Source: Lateolabrax maculatus
Taxonomy: Eukaryota; Chordata; Actinopteri; Acropomatiformes; Lateolabracidae
NCBI GenBank assembly: GCA_031216445.1
Contig: CM062201.1
Coordinates: 7,186,501-7,250,500, forward strand
Reading direction: 5' to 3'
DNA: 64,000 bases
The translations under genes were made by a program, and so were the position numbers. Every line of letters starts with the position of its first letter. The first letter of the stretch is position 1. The notes beneath the pieces were generated by a model. The model was not told the origin of the DNA. It saw only the letters and a list, made by a program, of their open reading frames with translations, and made no database searches. This document shows positions 1 through 13,492 of this stretch, one piece after another.

Positions 1-147
1 TCTGCATTCCAGCCTCCTCTCACACATGCGCACACATCAAACCGCTCCGTGTGCCCTTTTCATGTCAGAGCGACCCTGCTGTGTGAGACACGGTGGCCAA
101 GACCATCCACCTTCCTGGTGGTGTTATTGCTGTACACAAACATTCCT

Positions 148-166
148 ACACACACACACACACACA
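148..166. repeat. (CA)n microsatellite
   Basis: 19 nt of pure AC/CA alternation. Confidence 0.9.
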
Positions 167-573
167 TATGCACACACAGACAAACCAAGAGCACAGCAAT
201 TCACACAAGGCGACCTCATCTCGTGGAAGAGTTACGAAAAGAAGAAGAAAAAAAGAAAAATTGACGCCGGAAAACTTGTGTGGACAGTTGAAGAGGCCCT
301 TTTAAGAGCTTCCTCCTCCAAAAACATGGTATTAAGGGAAGGATAGGGGTACTGCACTGAGTGACAAGGGGACCTCCCACTTTAACAGGCACCGCGATGA
401 GGCGTGACCACTCCTGACAGGTGTTTTGTCTCACACAGAGCGGCACGATGTGGCCATTGTAGTGGCCACTTCCACTGAAAGGCCTGAAGAAATCCCACAC
501 CAGAGAGGCAGAAGAGCTTGGCATGCTGCGGCAAACATGGTACTTTTCTGCCTTTACCAACCGGAACTTACGT

Positions 574-587
574 AAAAAAAAAAAAAA
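574..587. repeat. Poly-A run
   Basis: 14 consecutive A. Confidence 0.85.
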
Positions 588-2860
588 CGACATCAATCAA
601 TAAGCCGGTGTGACAATGACGAGGTATAAACAGCACCGGCAGGAGCCACTACACATCAGAGCCGCACACTCAGTTTTTGTGCCTGTGTGTCAGGGTTTCA
701 GGTGCGTTTATTCTTAAAAGCTGGTTCAATTCACAAGGCCGGTCTGGAATTTAATCAACAGAAATCTTCTCTGAGCCACAAAGAGAAGGCATTAAAATCC
801 TATTACGATGCACAAAGCCTCCACTGTTTCTCGGTAATGCTACGGCACACTGTAATGTACTTAAATACTAATACTAACTAGTACCAGTGTGGCCTCCTCA
901 CTCAAAGGACCCAAACTCTTTCAAGTCCAGTGCTGTAGAGTCCAATGTGTTCTCAGTTTAATATGTTCTCAGTAATGTTATGGCTTCCATTCACATTAGG
1001 CCAGCATTTGGTGGATACATGGTAAAAAAGAACAGTTGAGCCATTGGAGGACATAGTTTCAGCCGTGCACTTGGTCAAAGGTGTACATTTATGCATTTCG
1101 CAGCAGCTTCGAATGCGCCTCAGGCCATCAGCCCGGATACCTCAGTTTTGTGAGCTACTTTGGTGGAATAGTTGGATCTAGAGGGAGAGGGGGCTTGGCT
1201 GGGACTGCTTTAACAGGAAGGGAAGGGCCCTGAGTGGGGAACACATGAAAGGACAACTCCGTCATCTGGGAGCTTTAATGACAGACTGAGCAGCCTTGTT
1301 TTGACTGAAGAGCTCTTTTAATATGCATGACAAAAGACGTCCTTCTGGGACCTTCCCTGGCAACAGCGTCGAATCCCCCTGACAAACTCCTGTTGTTTCT
1401 GCCGTTGCTCTCCATCGTGTCATCGCCGGCGGTGGTTGAGGTTCCATCAAAGCGCAAAGGCATCTGCCTGAGCATAAACTTCTGCTTTTGATGGCCCGTC
1501 CAGTGTGCTGGAGATCAGCGCTCTTCATGCACAATGAGTTCAAAACAAAAGGGCAGACAGTTCAGCTGCTGGGCCTGTTAAAAAGGAGCACTAGGCTTTT
1601 ACTCACTGTAATCTCCCCTACTCAAATTGTATAGAGCTCTTCACTCCTCTTTCAGTGTCCTTGTCTGTACTCTAAAACGACACAGTGACCCGACGGGACA
1701 CATTACTCTCACTGTCTCACTGAGCGCCGCTGGGAAGAAAACCGAGCACGCACAAAATAGTCCAAACAGGACAGTGCACTCCCATTTGGCAACCACTCTT
1801 AAAAGAGCTGGAACACGTTTTTCAAAACACGGTTGAGGAGCTGTCTCGCAGCACCATAAATGATTAAACAAACTCCCAGTTTTCCACCCAAAACACCACA
1901 AATTTACTCATTTTCCATGCACAGCCATGTCAAATTTATAGGAGCTGATGACTACATGGAAAATAACAGTGAACTAAGTGGGGCTGAGAAGTGCCATTGG
2001 TCTAGGTAGTGTCTTCTTGACACAAGATGGGCAGGAAATAGATGGCAAAAAAAAGCTATTGTCCGGGTATACAACAAAACACGATGTACTAATTGTAAAA
2101 TGTGTTTGCTTGACACAGCGTGAAGCAAAAAACAGCTGTACAAACAATTACAACACAAGTACATCAACTCCATGCATTACTACTAATGCAGAAAATATAC
2201 AAACATGAGTATGGCGGACATTTATTTCCAGGAAATCCTAGCTAACTTTTATTTCTACAGATCCGGTGGTCCTTTGAAGTATGATTGGGGGGGGGTTAGC
2301 AGATGTGGTTTGGGAAAAAGACTATGGCCATCATGATGAAGAGAGAATAAAGGGAGTGGTCTTACCTGGTAGGGCGTTGGCAGGACAAAAGAGGAGACAG
2401 CACATGAAAGAGAGAGAAAAGAAAAGATTAGACACTGTTTGCCGAGCTTTAAGCCATATATCAGCACATTTGTAGAGTATACAATCACTGCACTGATAAA
2501 GTGCTGTCTAGACAGAGGTACCTATGGGTTTTATGGGGGCTCGAAACCAAACTACTCCTATAATGGACACTACCACTGTGAAGCACTTTGAGTCAAGGCA
2601 CATAATGGCAGAAATCATCAATCATCTTCATATTTCAAGGTAAAGATCTATACTTGCATTCAGACTGGTACTGCAAGCATCTGCCTTTCTGGATCACAAC
2701 AAAATTACATCAAGCCCCCTGACTCCGGTGTTGTAACAGAATAACTATTGATTTTCTTCCCTCTAGATAGCTGGTTTCAGCTGATGTTGTTGGATTTGGT
2801 TTTCAGGTTATTTATATGACAAGTCATAATGGGACAGGAAAGAAGCGGCAGACAGACAGG

Positions 2861-2884
2861 CACACACACAAACACACACACACA
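2861..2884. repeat. (CA)n microsatellite, interrupted
   Basis: 24 nt with one interruption; a CAGA run precedes it. Confidence 0.85.
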
Positions 2885-4596
2885 ACTGCCTTTTTTTTAT
2901 TTTCATGCAGCTTTTAAAGGACCAGTATACTCAGTCGGAGGTGCTCGTCCATACTAATACATGTTCTGTTCATCAAACAAGGTAAGTTATTAGTAGTGTT
3001 ATTATTAAATTGTAATTGTCAGAATTAAATTAGTCTTGGACTTGGCTCGTCAAGTCTACACGATGAGACAATTGGTGTTAATCCATAACCATTAAGTCAA
3101 GTCCACAACAAATGTTTCAGAGATAATAAATGCTTATAGTTCATAGTCAGTGAGTTTGCGTCCCTGTTGCAGAAAAGATGCACTCCTCTGTAGCTTCCAC
3201 TGAACAGGAAGAGTATTTACTGCAGTACAGATCAACTCCATCTCCATCCCTTCCTACTGTTTGGCGACCATCCTTCAGCTCTGTGACAAGCACTGAAATA
3301 TTTACAGCCTGCGGATCAGTTCACCAACAGGTTCCACTTGGCATTACGCATGAGCCACAGTGGTCACCTTCCTTTGTCATCCATATTTCAAAAAGGCATC
3401 GCGGGCACTGCAGAGGCAAGCTTGCTGACCCGGAATATAAATGAGCTCTGAAAATCATATACAGCAAACTGATCTGATAAGACTTCAGAGCAGGAGGTGG
3501 GGAAAAAGTGCAGCTTTAAGACAAGAGCCAATGTTTGGAGAAATCTTTTTCTTAGTCATGTTTGATCTGAATACACTCATTACCTCTGGCTTTGCCTTAT
3601 TTAGTGATACAGTTTGAAAGTACAGTATGTCACGTATGTAATCTCTTGCGTTCGGGTCCTAGAGGTAACGATGCATTATTTATCAGTGCTGATTAATGGT
3701 GTGTGTGAACTCCATGACAAATCACACACTCTGCAGAAAAGCTGTGATCCGTGATCCAATATGCAATTTTAGTGAAAACGGTTCCCTGGGTACCGCAAAG
3801 AAGAGCCTCACATCTCCCTTGGGAAAATACTTAAAAGACGATGATGGAACGAAAGGAGAGAAGAAAGGGAGGGAATGGACATTCTAAGAGAAGCACTTAG
3901 TTTATCACCCAGCTTGGTGCCTTGATGAAGAGATACCCTGCAGTGGGAAAAGAGCCCTAGTCAAAACAAAACTACTTCTGTGTTGCCGCTCTCTCTTCCA
4001 GCCGGGAGTGATATCTATCCCTATCCATCTAGTCTGGGTCACAAGAGCGGCGGGTGAACCCAGCAGGTCCCTTAAGCCTCTTCTCAGCCAGAAGAGAAGA
4101 AGGGGCAAAGTGAGCTGTGAGGTAACTGGGACATGTCTACTTTAGTCTTGCTTAGCGCTGGCCGAAGAAGAAAGGGACAGGGGCCATAATCGCACTATTA
4201 GGCTGAGTCAATCCTCTCTTGGGGCTTTCAGACGTAAAGCCATGAACAGCACCAATGTGAGAACCAAAGTTGGAAATCCTGTCTGAGAAAAGGGCCTGAA
4301 ATTCATAAAAAAAAAAAAACACCTAAGCCAAATATTGGACCTGTTTCAATCTGGAGAGTACAGTCTACTGAAAAACACACATCTCAGACAGTAAGAACAC
4401 TTCATATGGAAACAGCTGCTTTGAAGCTTGAGCAGTCTCTCTATCAACATAGCCTGGCTTTGAGCTGCTAAACAAGTAGCAGCACAGTGAAGTTTAACTC
4501 AAATAGAGACAGGGAATGGCTTGTATGAGTCACAGTGACACTTTCAGTGAGTTGGCTTCACATGAAAAAGATACAGTATCTGTTAGGATGCAATAA

Positions 4597-4615
4597 CCCC
4601 CCCCCCCCCCCCCCC
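4597..4615. repeat. Poly-C run
   Basis: 19 consecutive C, the longest C homopolymer in the window. Confidence 0.9.
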
Positions 4616-7600
4616 ATCCTGTTACCGTGGTGCAGTTTGACTCAGCGCACGCAGGCTGAATTTTTTATATAGCATCCCCGTTTTAGCAGCATACCCATAT
4701 ATTAAAAAAGTCAAGTAATGGCCCGTACAGTGCGGGGGAAATTGCCAAATACAGCCCCTTAAGTTCGGCCGCACTAAAAGTAATCAAGTTCCCAAGCAAT
4801 CTTCATTACACAGAGAGCACTCAGCTTTATTGAGATTCAGGGGGAGGGAGGTTGCAAGCGTACAAAAAGGATTTATTGATTGCACTTAATGCAATAAGCA
4901 TGCAGGATCCAACGCAACAATTTCATTAGATTCTTTTTACAGCCATGCTGTGGGCGCTTGGCAGGGGAGAAGGACCAGGAAACTAGGCAACTTCTGCTCG
5001 CCAGTCTCTGAATAAGGACGATAGGACAAGCCCCTTAAAACAACCTTAAAGGGGTACTCCCTTAAAAGGGTTTACGACTCAACCCGTGAAACACTTGTAT
5101 AATATATGTGGCTTTGAAGGGAGCTTTCAGATGTATGGTATGGTTAGAATCCTGAGGATGTCATTAGAGTTATGAGCACGAGACTTCAAAATTTTAATAG
5201 AAAGCCTGTGCTACAAATTAGGGTCTCAAATACATAGGCATTTAGCAGGCAGGGAGTGTCTAATAAAAGGCCCTACTTGTTGCATTATGGGAATCAAAAG
5301 AGCAAAAGTTCCTCCAGACTAACGGGAAGTCTGTTTCATTTTTTGCACTGTAGATTTATCTACATCTAATTCTCGACTGTTGAAATAACTCTCAAAAGTG
5401 ATAAAACATTATTAAAGCAGATTTAAGTTTGTGTTTTTAATAATGGATCTAAAACAGACTGACAGAGGATATAAAGAAAGTGTCAGCATCCTCCCTCCAT
5501 TGACACCAGACACATTTGTCCTTGGTGATCACCAAGATGAAAAAGGAGACATTTAAGCCCGATGAGTTCAAGTGCTTTGTTGAAACATCCAGTGTTAGTT
5601 GAAAAAAATGAAAAAGAGACACCCATTCTAGGTCCAGTCATACAAAGACGCTTATGTCGCTGCTTGAGTAGTATTTGCTATTATCCTTTTTCTCATTTAA
5701 ATGATCTCTATGTTCATTCAAGGCCAGCTTGAGCTCTGCCATCTGCAAAGCAAGAGAAAGGGAGATAAATAAACAGAACTGCAGGAGAGGGTGTGATGAC
5801 AGTCATGCCATGTGCCATGTGTTCCAGCTGTTTGGTCCCCTCCTCCCCCCAACGTGAACCACTAGCCAGACGACCCGCTGACACTTCTGTCAACTCTTCT
5901 TCCAACCCTCCCAACTCCATCCACCACCCCCATCAATCCACCGGGTTAGCCCCCTCGCTGACCCTTTACTTATTGGGTCAGGGCAATAAATACCGTGTGC
6001 TGCTCTCCAGAGGCGTGTTGACTTCAATTCACCCCCTGACACCTGTGCAAAGACCGAGGAGGAGCGTGATGCTGCTGTTGAAACAGTGGAGACTTGAGCA
6101 AATGAAGCCAGACAGAGAGATAAAGTACAGTAAATCACTTTTTGACTTTTTCTTTTGAAAGGTTTTCTAGAGGCTGTGAGTGATTTCATGTTTCAAGGTC
6201 TATAATTCTCCGGGTGAGTCATGTGAGGTTTGTAAGAATTAAGAGCATTTCCAAAAAGCCTGTGGCAAGGGGGCATTACGTTTTTATGGTGTCATTATTC
6301 AAGGGGGCTTAAGATCCTTACTACAAGAGGGGGAGAGGAAAATGGTGGATGCCAAGTGTTTCAACTTTCAAATTCAGGAAGTCAAAAATCCAAACAATTG
6401 TTGGGGCTTTTTTCCAGCTACCCTGTAATTAAATTAAGCTGAAAACAGAAGCTCCCAGAGGGCTTTGCCAGGCATTCTCAGTGCAGATTGAGCAATGAAG
6501 ACATTAATCAGGTAGTCCTGTAAATTCTTTCACTGGGTCCAGAAAAATCTGCACCTTCATCCACAAGAGGAGTAGACTTCAGTGTGTACTACGTTTTCAC
6601 AGGAACTCAATTTAAAGAGGCCATTTTCACAGTGGCAGTTTAGTAGTGGAAGAACAAAATTATTATACTCAAACAAATGAACCCAACATTAAAACAACCA
6701 GATAAATAATAATCTAGGGTGTATGTGCACAAACTGATGAGGTGCACACTGAACTTTCTCATTTCTGCCAGGATTCAGCCTCAATCACAGCAGCTGATTT
6801 GTTAATTGTTCCGACAAGGCACAGGCCACACCGAGGAAGCAAAAGCTGACCAGTCTTTGGTCAGCAACTCTAAAGAATTCAGCATCTGCCACCTGCATGC
6901 AGCACCTGTACACAAATACTACGGTTATGAAATATTGCTTTTAACATGCTTAAATCTCATGGAGCTTAACACAAAGGAAGGTCATGTCACTTTCATTCTA
7001 GCCCTGGTCTGGGATCATCCTTCATTTACTCCTGTGGTTTCACTCCAGAGGCTCTGCACTTAGCTGTTCTCATATTCATCAGCCTTGATTGGGCTGCCAG
7101 GAGCATATTGACTTGCGCTTGACACTCTCTCAAGACATATGTGCTGGCTGAAATGAATGTACGGATGGTCGGTTGGTATTACTGAGACGGATTGGGCTCG
7201 ATTCTTTCGGACACTAACCACACATGAAGGGTATGTTCTCTCCTTTCCGTGGAGAAAGTGTTTTGTTTGAGTTAAGGTGGAGTAATAAATGAATGCAATC
7301 AGCTCCAGATCATGTCACAGTAAGCCAGGCTTATCGTACAGCAGGTGTGAAGCCTTTTGATGTTTTGGGTCAGTGCTATGATACGTTATCGTTTGCAAAT
7401 TGCACCCATTTTAAGGGAGGGATCGCTGCCACAATTTAGGATCTACAAAGTCTTTCTAGACAAAACATCATCACAAGTGATGCACTCACTAATGACATGG
7501 AGAAGATGACTCAGTGGTTACCAGTCATTAATGTTTGAACTCAAAAAAACAGATCGTGGTTGCTGTTCTGAAAGATTGTTTGCGCTCCTGATTAGACAGA

Positions 7601-8121
7601 TAACCAGATTACGAGTAAATCAAGAAATGCCTATAACTTCCAAGTACGAGGACAGAGAGTGCTCGGCTGGCAGCTTGCCTGCAGACAGTGAGCTGCCTTG
7701 CTTTGAGGAAATGAACCCCGCACTGGAGCTAACTTTGACAATAGGGGAATTAAACGTAATGTAGGACTGATGCGTGTTAAAAATACAGACAGACGCGTGA
7801 AAGAAATAGGATACCCAGCCCTTCCTCTCCTTAAACAGTGCATTCTATTCAACCCCAAACAATAAACTAAAGCACAGCTTAGCCTACATTGCAGACAAGA
7901 CAAACTCACAGTAACAGTGTGACTAGAACAATGTACTTCATCTCATTTATTTTAAGTGGAGTGCAGAAAACATGGCAACACAGTGTATTAGGGTTCAATC
8001 CAGTTTACTTTTTAGAAAGCAGCTCAGCTTCCTTGACGTGAATTACTTGAGACCTCAGTGTTCAACACAAACGCTGGGCTAAGAACATTGTCGCTACATT
8101 ACGCCAAAATGAGAGCACTGA

Positions 8122-8147
8122 TTAATGAAGAGTTCTTAATTCATTAA
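8122..8147. other. Inverted repeat with homeodomain-type cores
   Basis: TTAATGAA/TTCATTAA with a 10-nt spacer that itself contains TTAA. It sits in 8095-8210, which resembles conserved non-coding sequence. Confidence 0.35.
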
Positions 8148-9061
8148 GCTTGCTGGCTGCTGTTGGCAAAGTCCAATCCAATTAAATTCTTGAATGAAGT
8201 CTACGGCAGCAGCAGCGTTGACAAAAATGTGTACCCGAGTGTTAAACATGAAGCTAAAATGCGTCATTGACTTTTGCTGCCTACTGTAACATAGACTTAA
8301 AATGCAGACTGAGAACAGTGCACCTTGAAAAGAAATCTTTTGTTTTCACTGTCCTACATTATACAAACATGCACTGACAAATGACTGTTTAGCCTCTCTC
8401 TCTCTCTGATGCTTGATGATGGGGTATAAAACAAATGGGAGGGGAAACTCCTGCAGCATGTCGTCTGCCTCTATGAGGCATTTTATGTGCAGTATCTAAT
8501 TCATCCATTCCGGTGTGTGTGAGTCAGGGGGTCGATAAAATAGAGCTGACAGATAAGACCTGGCAGAGACGGCCTAACATTGAGCTGTTTCCAAATCTGC
8601 AATCCGACAGATCTATAGGCGTTAGCAGGTTGACAGTATTCATTCTAAATGTGGGGGAATGTCACGACTGCACAGGTGACATTACAGCAGAATTCACCTT
8701 TTCATTTCCCTGGCTAAGTGTGACAGCTACGACTCAGCATATTTCTGCTTTAAACAGGTACACCTAGAAAGTTTCTTAAAGCTCAAAATGCTTCTAGAGA
8801 AGAAAAAAAAAAAGCAGTCTCATGCTCTGACTGCACTTGGTGAGGCATGACAGTAAAAAAATAAGGGTCTTTGCCTCATTGACACATTAAACACATGACG
8901 CATGAGGAAAAATAGGAGAAATTAAAACAAGCTTGATTTCGGCCAGGTAGCTTTGTTGCCTCATACCCCTCTCTCCCGCCCTATGTTGTTTCCTGTCCTT
9001 TTACTGTCCACTGTCAAGAAAAGTCAAAATAGCCATCAAATGGCACATCGCCTGAATTTAT

Positions 9062-9270
9062 TTAACAATGTAAGGCAAGGCAAGGTATATTTGTATAGAA
9101 CCTTTCAACAACAAGAAAATTCAAAGAATATAAGACATAAAGGCATTAAGGAAAGATATAAAAAAAAAACACAAGGAAATATAAAAAGACATGAATAGGA
9201 TTTAAACAAGAGTAAATCTGAAATAAATAGAGGATAAAAATAAGATAAAATAGAACAACACAAATTAGAA
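9062..9270. mobile_element. Retroelement-type interspersed repeat
   Basis: Begins AAGGCAAGGCAAGGTATATT, then TGTATAGAACCTTTCAACAA, followed by AATTCAAAG, a signature seen many times in fish genomes. It runs into A-rich degenerate sequence. Class uncertain and right boundary arbitrary. Confidence 0.5.
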
Positions 9271-9530
9271 GAATAAGACAGATGTAATATTGTTACATGG
9301 TAAAACTGGCAAAAAGGCATTTTCTCTATGTGTATAATTATCAAAAATGTCAACTGAAAGTGTTCTATAAACAAATTTGTGTACATTCAAATGTGTGTAA
9401 AAATAACAATATAAAATGTTTTCACATTTCACAAACTGATGGGAACCTACATTTTTCTTTCCAACCTGTGGCTCCTGTTTCTGTAGCTGTAGTTCCTATA
9501 CTGACACTAACCGCTCATTAGTGTGTGAGA

Positions 9531-9554
9531 GTGTGTGTGTGTGTGTGTGTGTGT
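9531..9554. repeat. (GT)n microsatellite
   Basis: 12 pure GT units, with a shorter GT run just before it. Confidence 0.9.
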
Positions 9555-10060
9555 CCGACCTGAGGTTCCCACAGACTGCCAGTCTCAGGGACCGCCTGAC
9601 CTGAGGCCCCAAGCTTCCCCACCACTTCAAGGCTGTCACATTTGACCTCTGGCAGTGAGAACTTGCACAGCTCTGTGATCTTGCTTCTCTCTCTCTCTTT
9701 TTCCTACCTTCCTCTCTTCTGCACATACTTTCTCTGTCCCCCTAACATATTTATCTGAGTCTGAAGGGAAAAACTTTCCCAAATTCTCAGATAAAGGGTC
9801 TAATTGCTGGGACAGATTACTATCTAGCCTGCTGGTAACGGTTTGTTGAGAACAGACAAACCCTGGGAAAACATCTAAAACACCAGCACCAACTGGATTT
9901 TCTGTTTTATTTTTTTTCTTTATAAAACATTCATTTGGTCAACACACATCCTATCACTGTAGTGTATGTAGTCTTACATTGCCTCTGAAGTCACATGACC
10001 AACCCAAATTGGGTCAAGTTGGGATGGTAGACTAGTATACCTCCTTCACCGATTCACAGA

Positions 10061-10077
10061 CACACACACACACACAC
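10061..10077. repeat. (CA)n microsatellite
   Basis: About eight pure CA units. Confidence 0.85.
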
Positions 10078-10501
10078 CATTATGCATTATTCAGAATACA
10101 TCTCCCTCCTCTATACACACAGCACAGAGTGTCTCATCAGAGCAGCACTGAGCCTATTGGAAACTCAATGAGATAAGAGGGTTCATCAAACAAAGACTCT
10201 CCCAGTCAGACAGACGCGTAATTGAAATTGGGGTCAGATTGGGAGGCTTGTGTGGCATTACCCAGAGGCTTTCCCCAATACTTCTCTTCTCACCTTCTCC
10301 GATGATGAAAATCTCTAACTTTACCTTCCAAGTAACGTACAGTTAATTACGTTGTTTCCATGCAAACCATTTGGGATGTGGTTAACAGCCCCTATACATC
10401 TTTATCATCCAAATGCTGGATACTTTTATGTGTGTGCTTTTATTTAGTACAAGTAGGAATTAAATACAAGTAACTCTTTACAATAGCACCAGTAGTGCTA
10501 T

Positions 10502-10524
10502 GTAGTAGTAGTAGTAGTAGTAGG
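10502..10524. repeat. (GTA)n microsatellite
   Basis: Seven trinucleotide units. Confidence 0.85.
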
Positions 10525-11021
10525 GTATTGGTTTTCTACATAACAATGCTCAAAAGCATTTAATTAGATGGTGTTGGCTGATCCCTTCAGTCCATCACTA
10601 ATGTACTGTCTGAAAAACTGTTTGAAAAATAAACTAGTACACACTGATATTTTTCAGCTATTTCTGTAAGGACTATTTCAATTTTCCCATGGGGCAGTGC
10701 AATCTCAATCTAAAGTTATCAAAAATGAATCTACAACTCTGCTCGACAACTCTTTAACTCATGAGAGAACATGTTTGTCATTACAGTGCAGCCCTGTGAA
10801 GAACAAGTCTGTAAAGTTTTTAGCCTGCGGGGGGAAGAACTTCAGACTGTGAAAACACACTGAGTTTATACAGAAACAACAAAAGACCAAACAGAGGAAA
10901 CATGAGTAGCTTGAAGTGGAGGCATGAGCCTCACTGTCGACCTGCTGAAGGTTGATCTCACTGATGAATCAGGCTGATTTCAAGTGTCCTGTATGTGTCA
11001 GTGTTGATTATGTGCATATTT

Positions 11022-11058
11022 CTGTGTGTGTGTGCGTGTGTGTATGTGTGTGTGTGTA
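11022..11058. repeat. (GT)n microsatellite, interrupted
   Basis: GT alternation broken by GC and AT steps. Confidence 0.85.
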
Positions 11059-12453
11059 GCAGTGCCAGTAAGCTCCCATGATTGAGTTCCCGGTAACAAG
11101 GCACAAATCACTCAGCGAAGGGGAAAAAAACACATGCATCACGATGCATGCTTTGCAATTGCATGGTCGCATTTCTTAATATGACATTCCTCCTGCTAAT
11201 GGTGGCATTGGTTCTGAATTTGCACTGCAGCAAATGACACTGACCTTCGCTTACGATAATGAATCACAGCAGAGCTGAGAGGTCTTATTGAATGTGTCGA
11301 CAAAAAAGCCTGCCTGCAGGCTCTCAGCAGGGAACAGAGGGAAGGAGGGAGGAGTAGATTGAGAAAGGGTCCCATTGTTGCAAAGGAACTCGGAGTGCAG
11401 CGGCGCCCTGACACAGGTATTCTGCTAAATAAGGCCAGCATTGTACAGAGAAAGCATGCATACTGGCACACAGGAGTAACATGGGGCTTCAGACACCTGC
11501 CTGGATTCTGACATTGGTATGGTCATCAAATGAATGACATGGTGGCTGTTGCATGTCTGTAGAGAGGAGTTCCTATACAGACAGTTTGTACTTGGATTTT
11601 ATAAGGCAATGATTCAGGGAGGTGTAGAAGTAGGTCAGGTTTGAACTTTTCTCTCAGGGTCTTTTTTTTTTCTCATCACAAAACTACTTCCGTCACTTTT
11701 GATTGCAACTCTGTGAATGCCTTTGAGAAGAGACGGAATGTGTGCGTCGTTTTCCCCATTTGTACAATTCATTGTGTTGAGACTGCAGAATTCTTAGAGG
11801 TCAGGGAGGCAGTGAGGTGCAGCCAGGAGGAGGATATCACAGCAGGCTTTTGGCCTGCCTCAGGGTTGGAGTATACTCGATTCTAACTGGTTCTTACGAT
11901 GTGCTGTCTGTTTATATTTGTTCTGAACAGCTACACTCTGGGGGGGGAGTGATATCATTTAAATATTGGGATAACATTTTAAGGCAGTCTCTGCTTTTCT
12001 TTTGCCATTCTCCCCAGGGGGGTCTTGGGACACACAGAGACGGCTTCCACAGATTTCCATGTCCCAAACAAATTAGATGAAGTTAACATTTTTATTGCAT
12101 ATTTTACCATAGCCACAGGCACATAAGCACTTCGCTAAGCACTAAGCAAGGTACGTTGACAGCACAGGACTCCCAAAGAACAGTTTAAAGTTGCCCCCTG
12201 TTTCCACTGCTCAGGTCGCCACAGCATTTCCATTAAAGCATTCCATTCTCCTCGTTGTCCCCCAGTACCAGGCAAATGGAGATACAGTGGCATTGATTCA
12301 TTTATTGTGGGCCCAATGTGCTTTTCTCTGGCTCCTCAATGAACGGTGGCTGTGATCTAATTACCAGCGGAGAGATGAAGTCGTCTCCCCGAGCATAGTT
12401 GACGGGACTATTTTTCTTCTGAATAGAAAAGAAGGCCGGTGCTCGCATCAAGT

Positions 12454-12576
12454 CAGCTCCTCATCACCGAGGAGCTGAAACTAATGCAAGAGCGCATTAG
12501 TTACAGAGAAGCCCAGTGACCATTGACGGAGCAGCCTGAACGATTAGGCTGCATTGATCTCCATCAGCGCTGGAGA
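12454..12576. other. Hairpin-dense island in agrn intron 2 (CNE-like)
   Basis: Four perfect inverted repeats in 123 nt: CAGCTCCTC/GAGGAGCTG (12454-12462, 12469-12477), AACTAATGC/GCATTAGTT (12479-12487, 12494-12502), GCAGCCT/AGGCTGC (12531-12537, 12546-12552) and TCTCCA/TGGAGA (12558-12563, 12571-12576). Loops are 6, 6, 8 and 7 nt. The first two hairpins are both 24 nt and are separated by one base. The surrounding 12290-12700 is high-complexity, GC-balanced sequence resembling conserved non-coding elements. The sequence shows the repeats directly; function is unknown. Confidence 0.6.
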
Positions 12577-13474
12577 AAAGCACCCACTGGATGGCTGCAG
12601 TCTCTTCTTCTCGGGGGATGAAAGTCACCCTCACATAGTTAAAGGAAAACAATGAACCCTTATTGAAAGACCTCCCATCAAATCTCGGCCATCAATTGAA
12701 CTTTTCCCAGGAAAACCAACATTATTGAATTTTCACAAGATTGCCTATTGACGTCTTCCAGAACTAGACTGGGGAAGGATAGCCTCTGGCGAGGCAAGTA
12801 CCAAAGGTCAAACTGACTCACATGTCAATGAGACAGTAACAAGGCTTACTATATACAAATCCCAGCCAAGTCCATGTCACACAAAACACTTCACAGCCAC
12901 TGTGGCTGCATTCCTCTGGCTTGTCCCTCAACAAACAAGTGCGTTCACCTTAGGAAACGGCTTGACCTGCCCAAGCCAAAGTCCCTGCTCGCAAAGTGCT
13001 TTGTCTTGCCTCTTTTACAACTGGGACAGGACCACACACACGCTGTGGCCATGACCAGCGCTGGTATTGTTCACATGGTTGCTAAGGTGCCTTTGAAACA
13101 GTGGTAGGAAGGACAGAAGATGGCCACAGTTGTTTAAAGCTAATGAATAGCCTCTGTCCGGTTTGCCATCGCCACTGATAATAGCTTTGCACTGGCTGGC
13201 TGTTTATAAGGAACACAGGGTTGTTTGTAGGTAAAGACAAAGTTTTCTCTCAAAAACTTCGTCTTTACACGGTGCACGTGCACATGCACTCAAAAGGCAT
13301 CCTGATACACTGTCAACACGAATTATTGTGCTGGTTCCCGATTGCTGTTTTGAGCTAATGAAATTTCAGGTATAATTACATTTTATGGCAATAATTTTAA
13401 TGGCCTCTAACAGACATCATGCATGAGATCCAGACAGAATCCTTCTCATTAGGTATTCAAATGAAGGGGATTAT

Positions 13475-13492
13475 ATTCAAAAGCGTTTGAAT
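13475..13492. other. Inverted repeat in AT-rich CNE-like stretch
   Basis: ATTCAAA/TTTGAAT with loop AGCG. It lies in 13350-13520, which has many TAAT/ATTA words and a CATGCATGA palindrome-like site. Confidence 0.35.
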
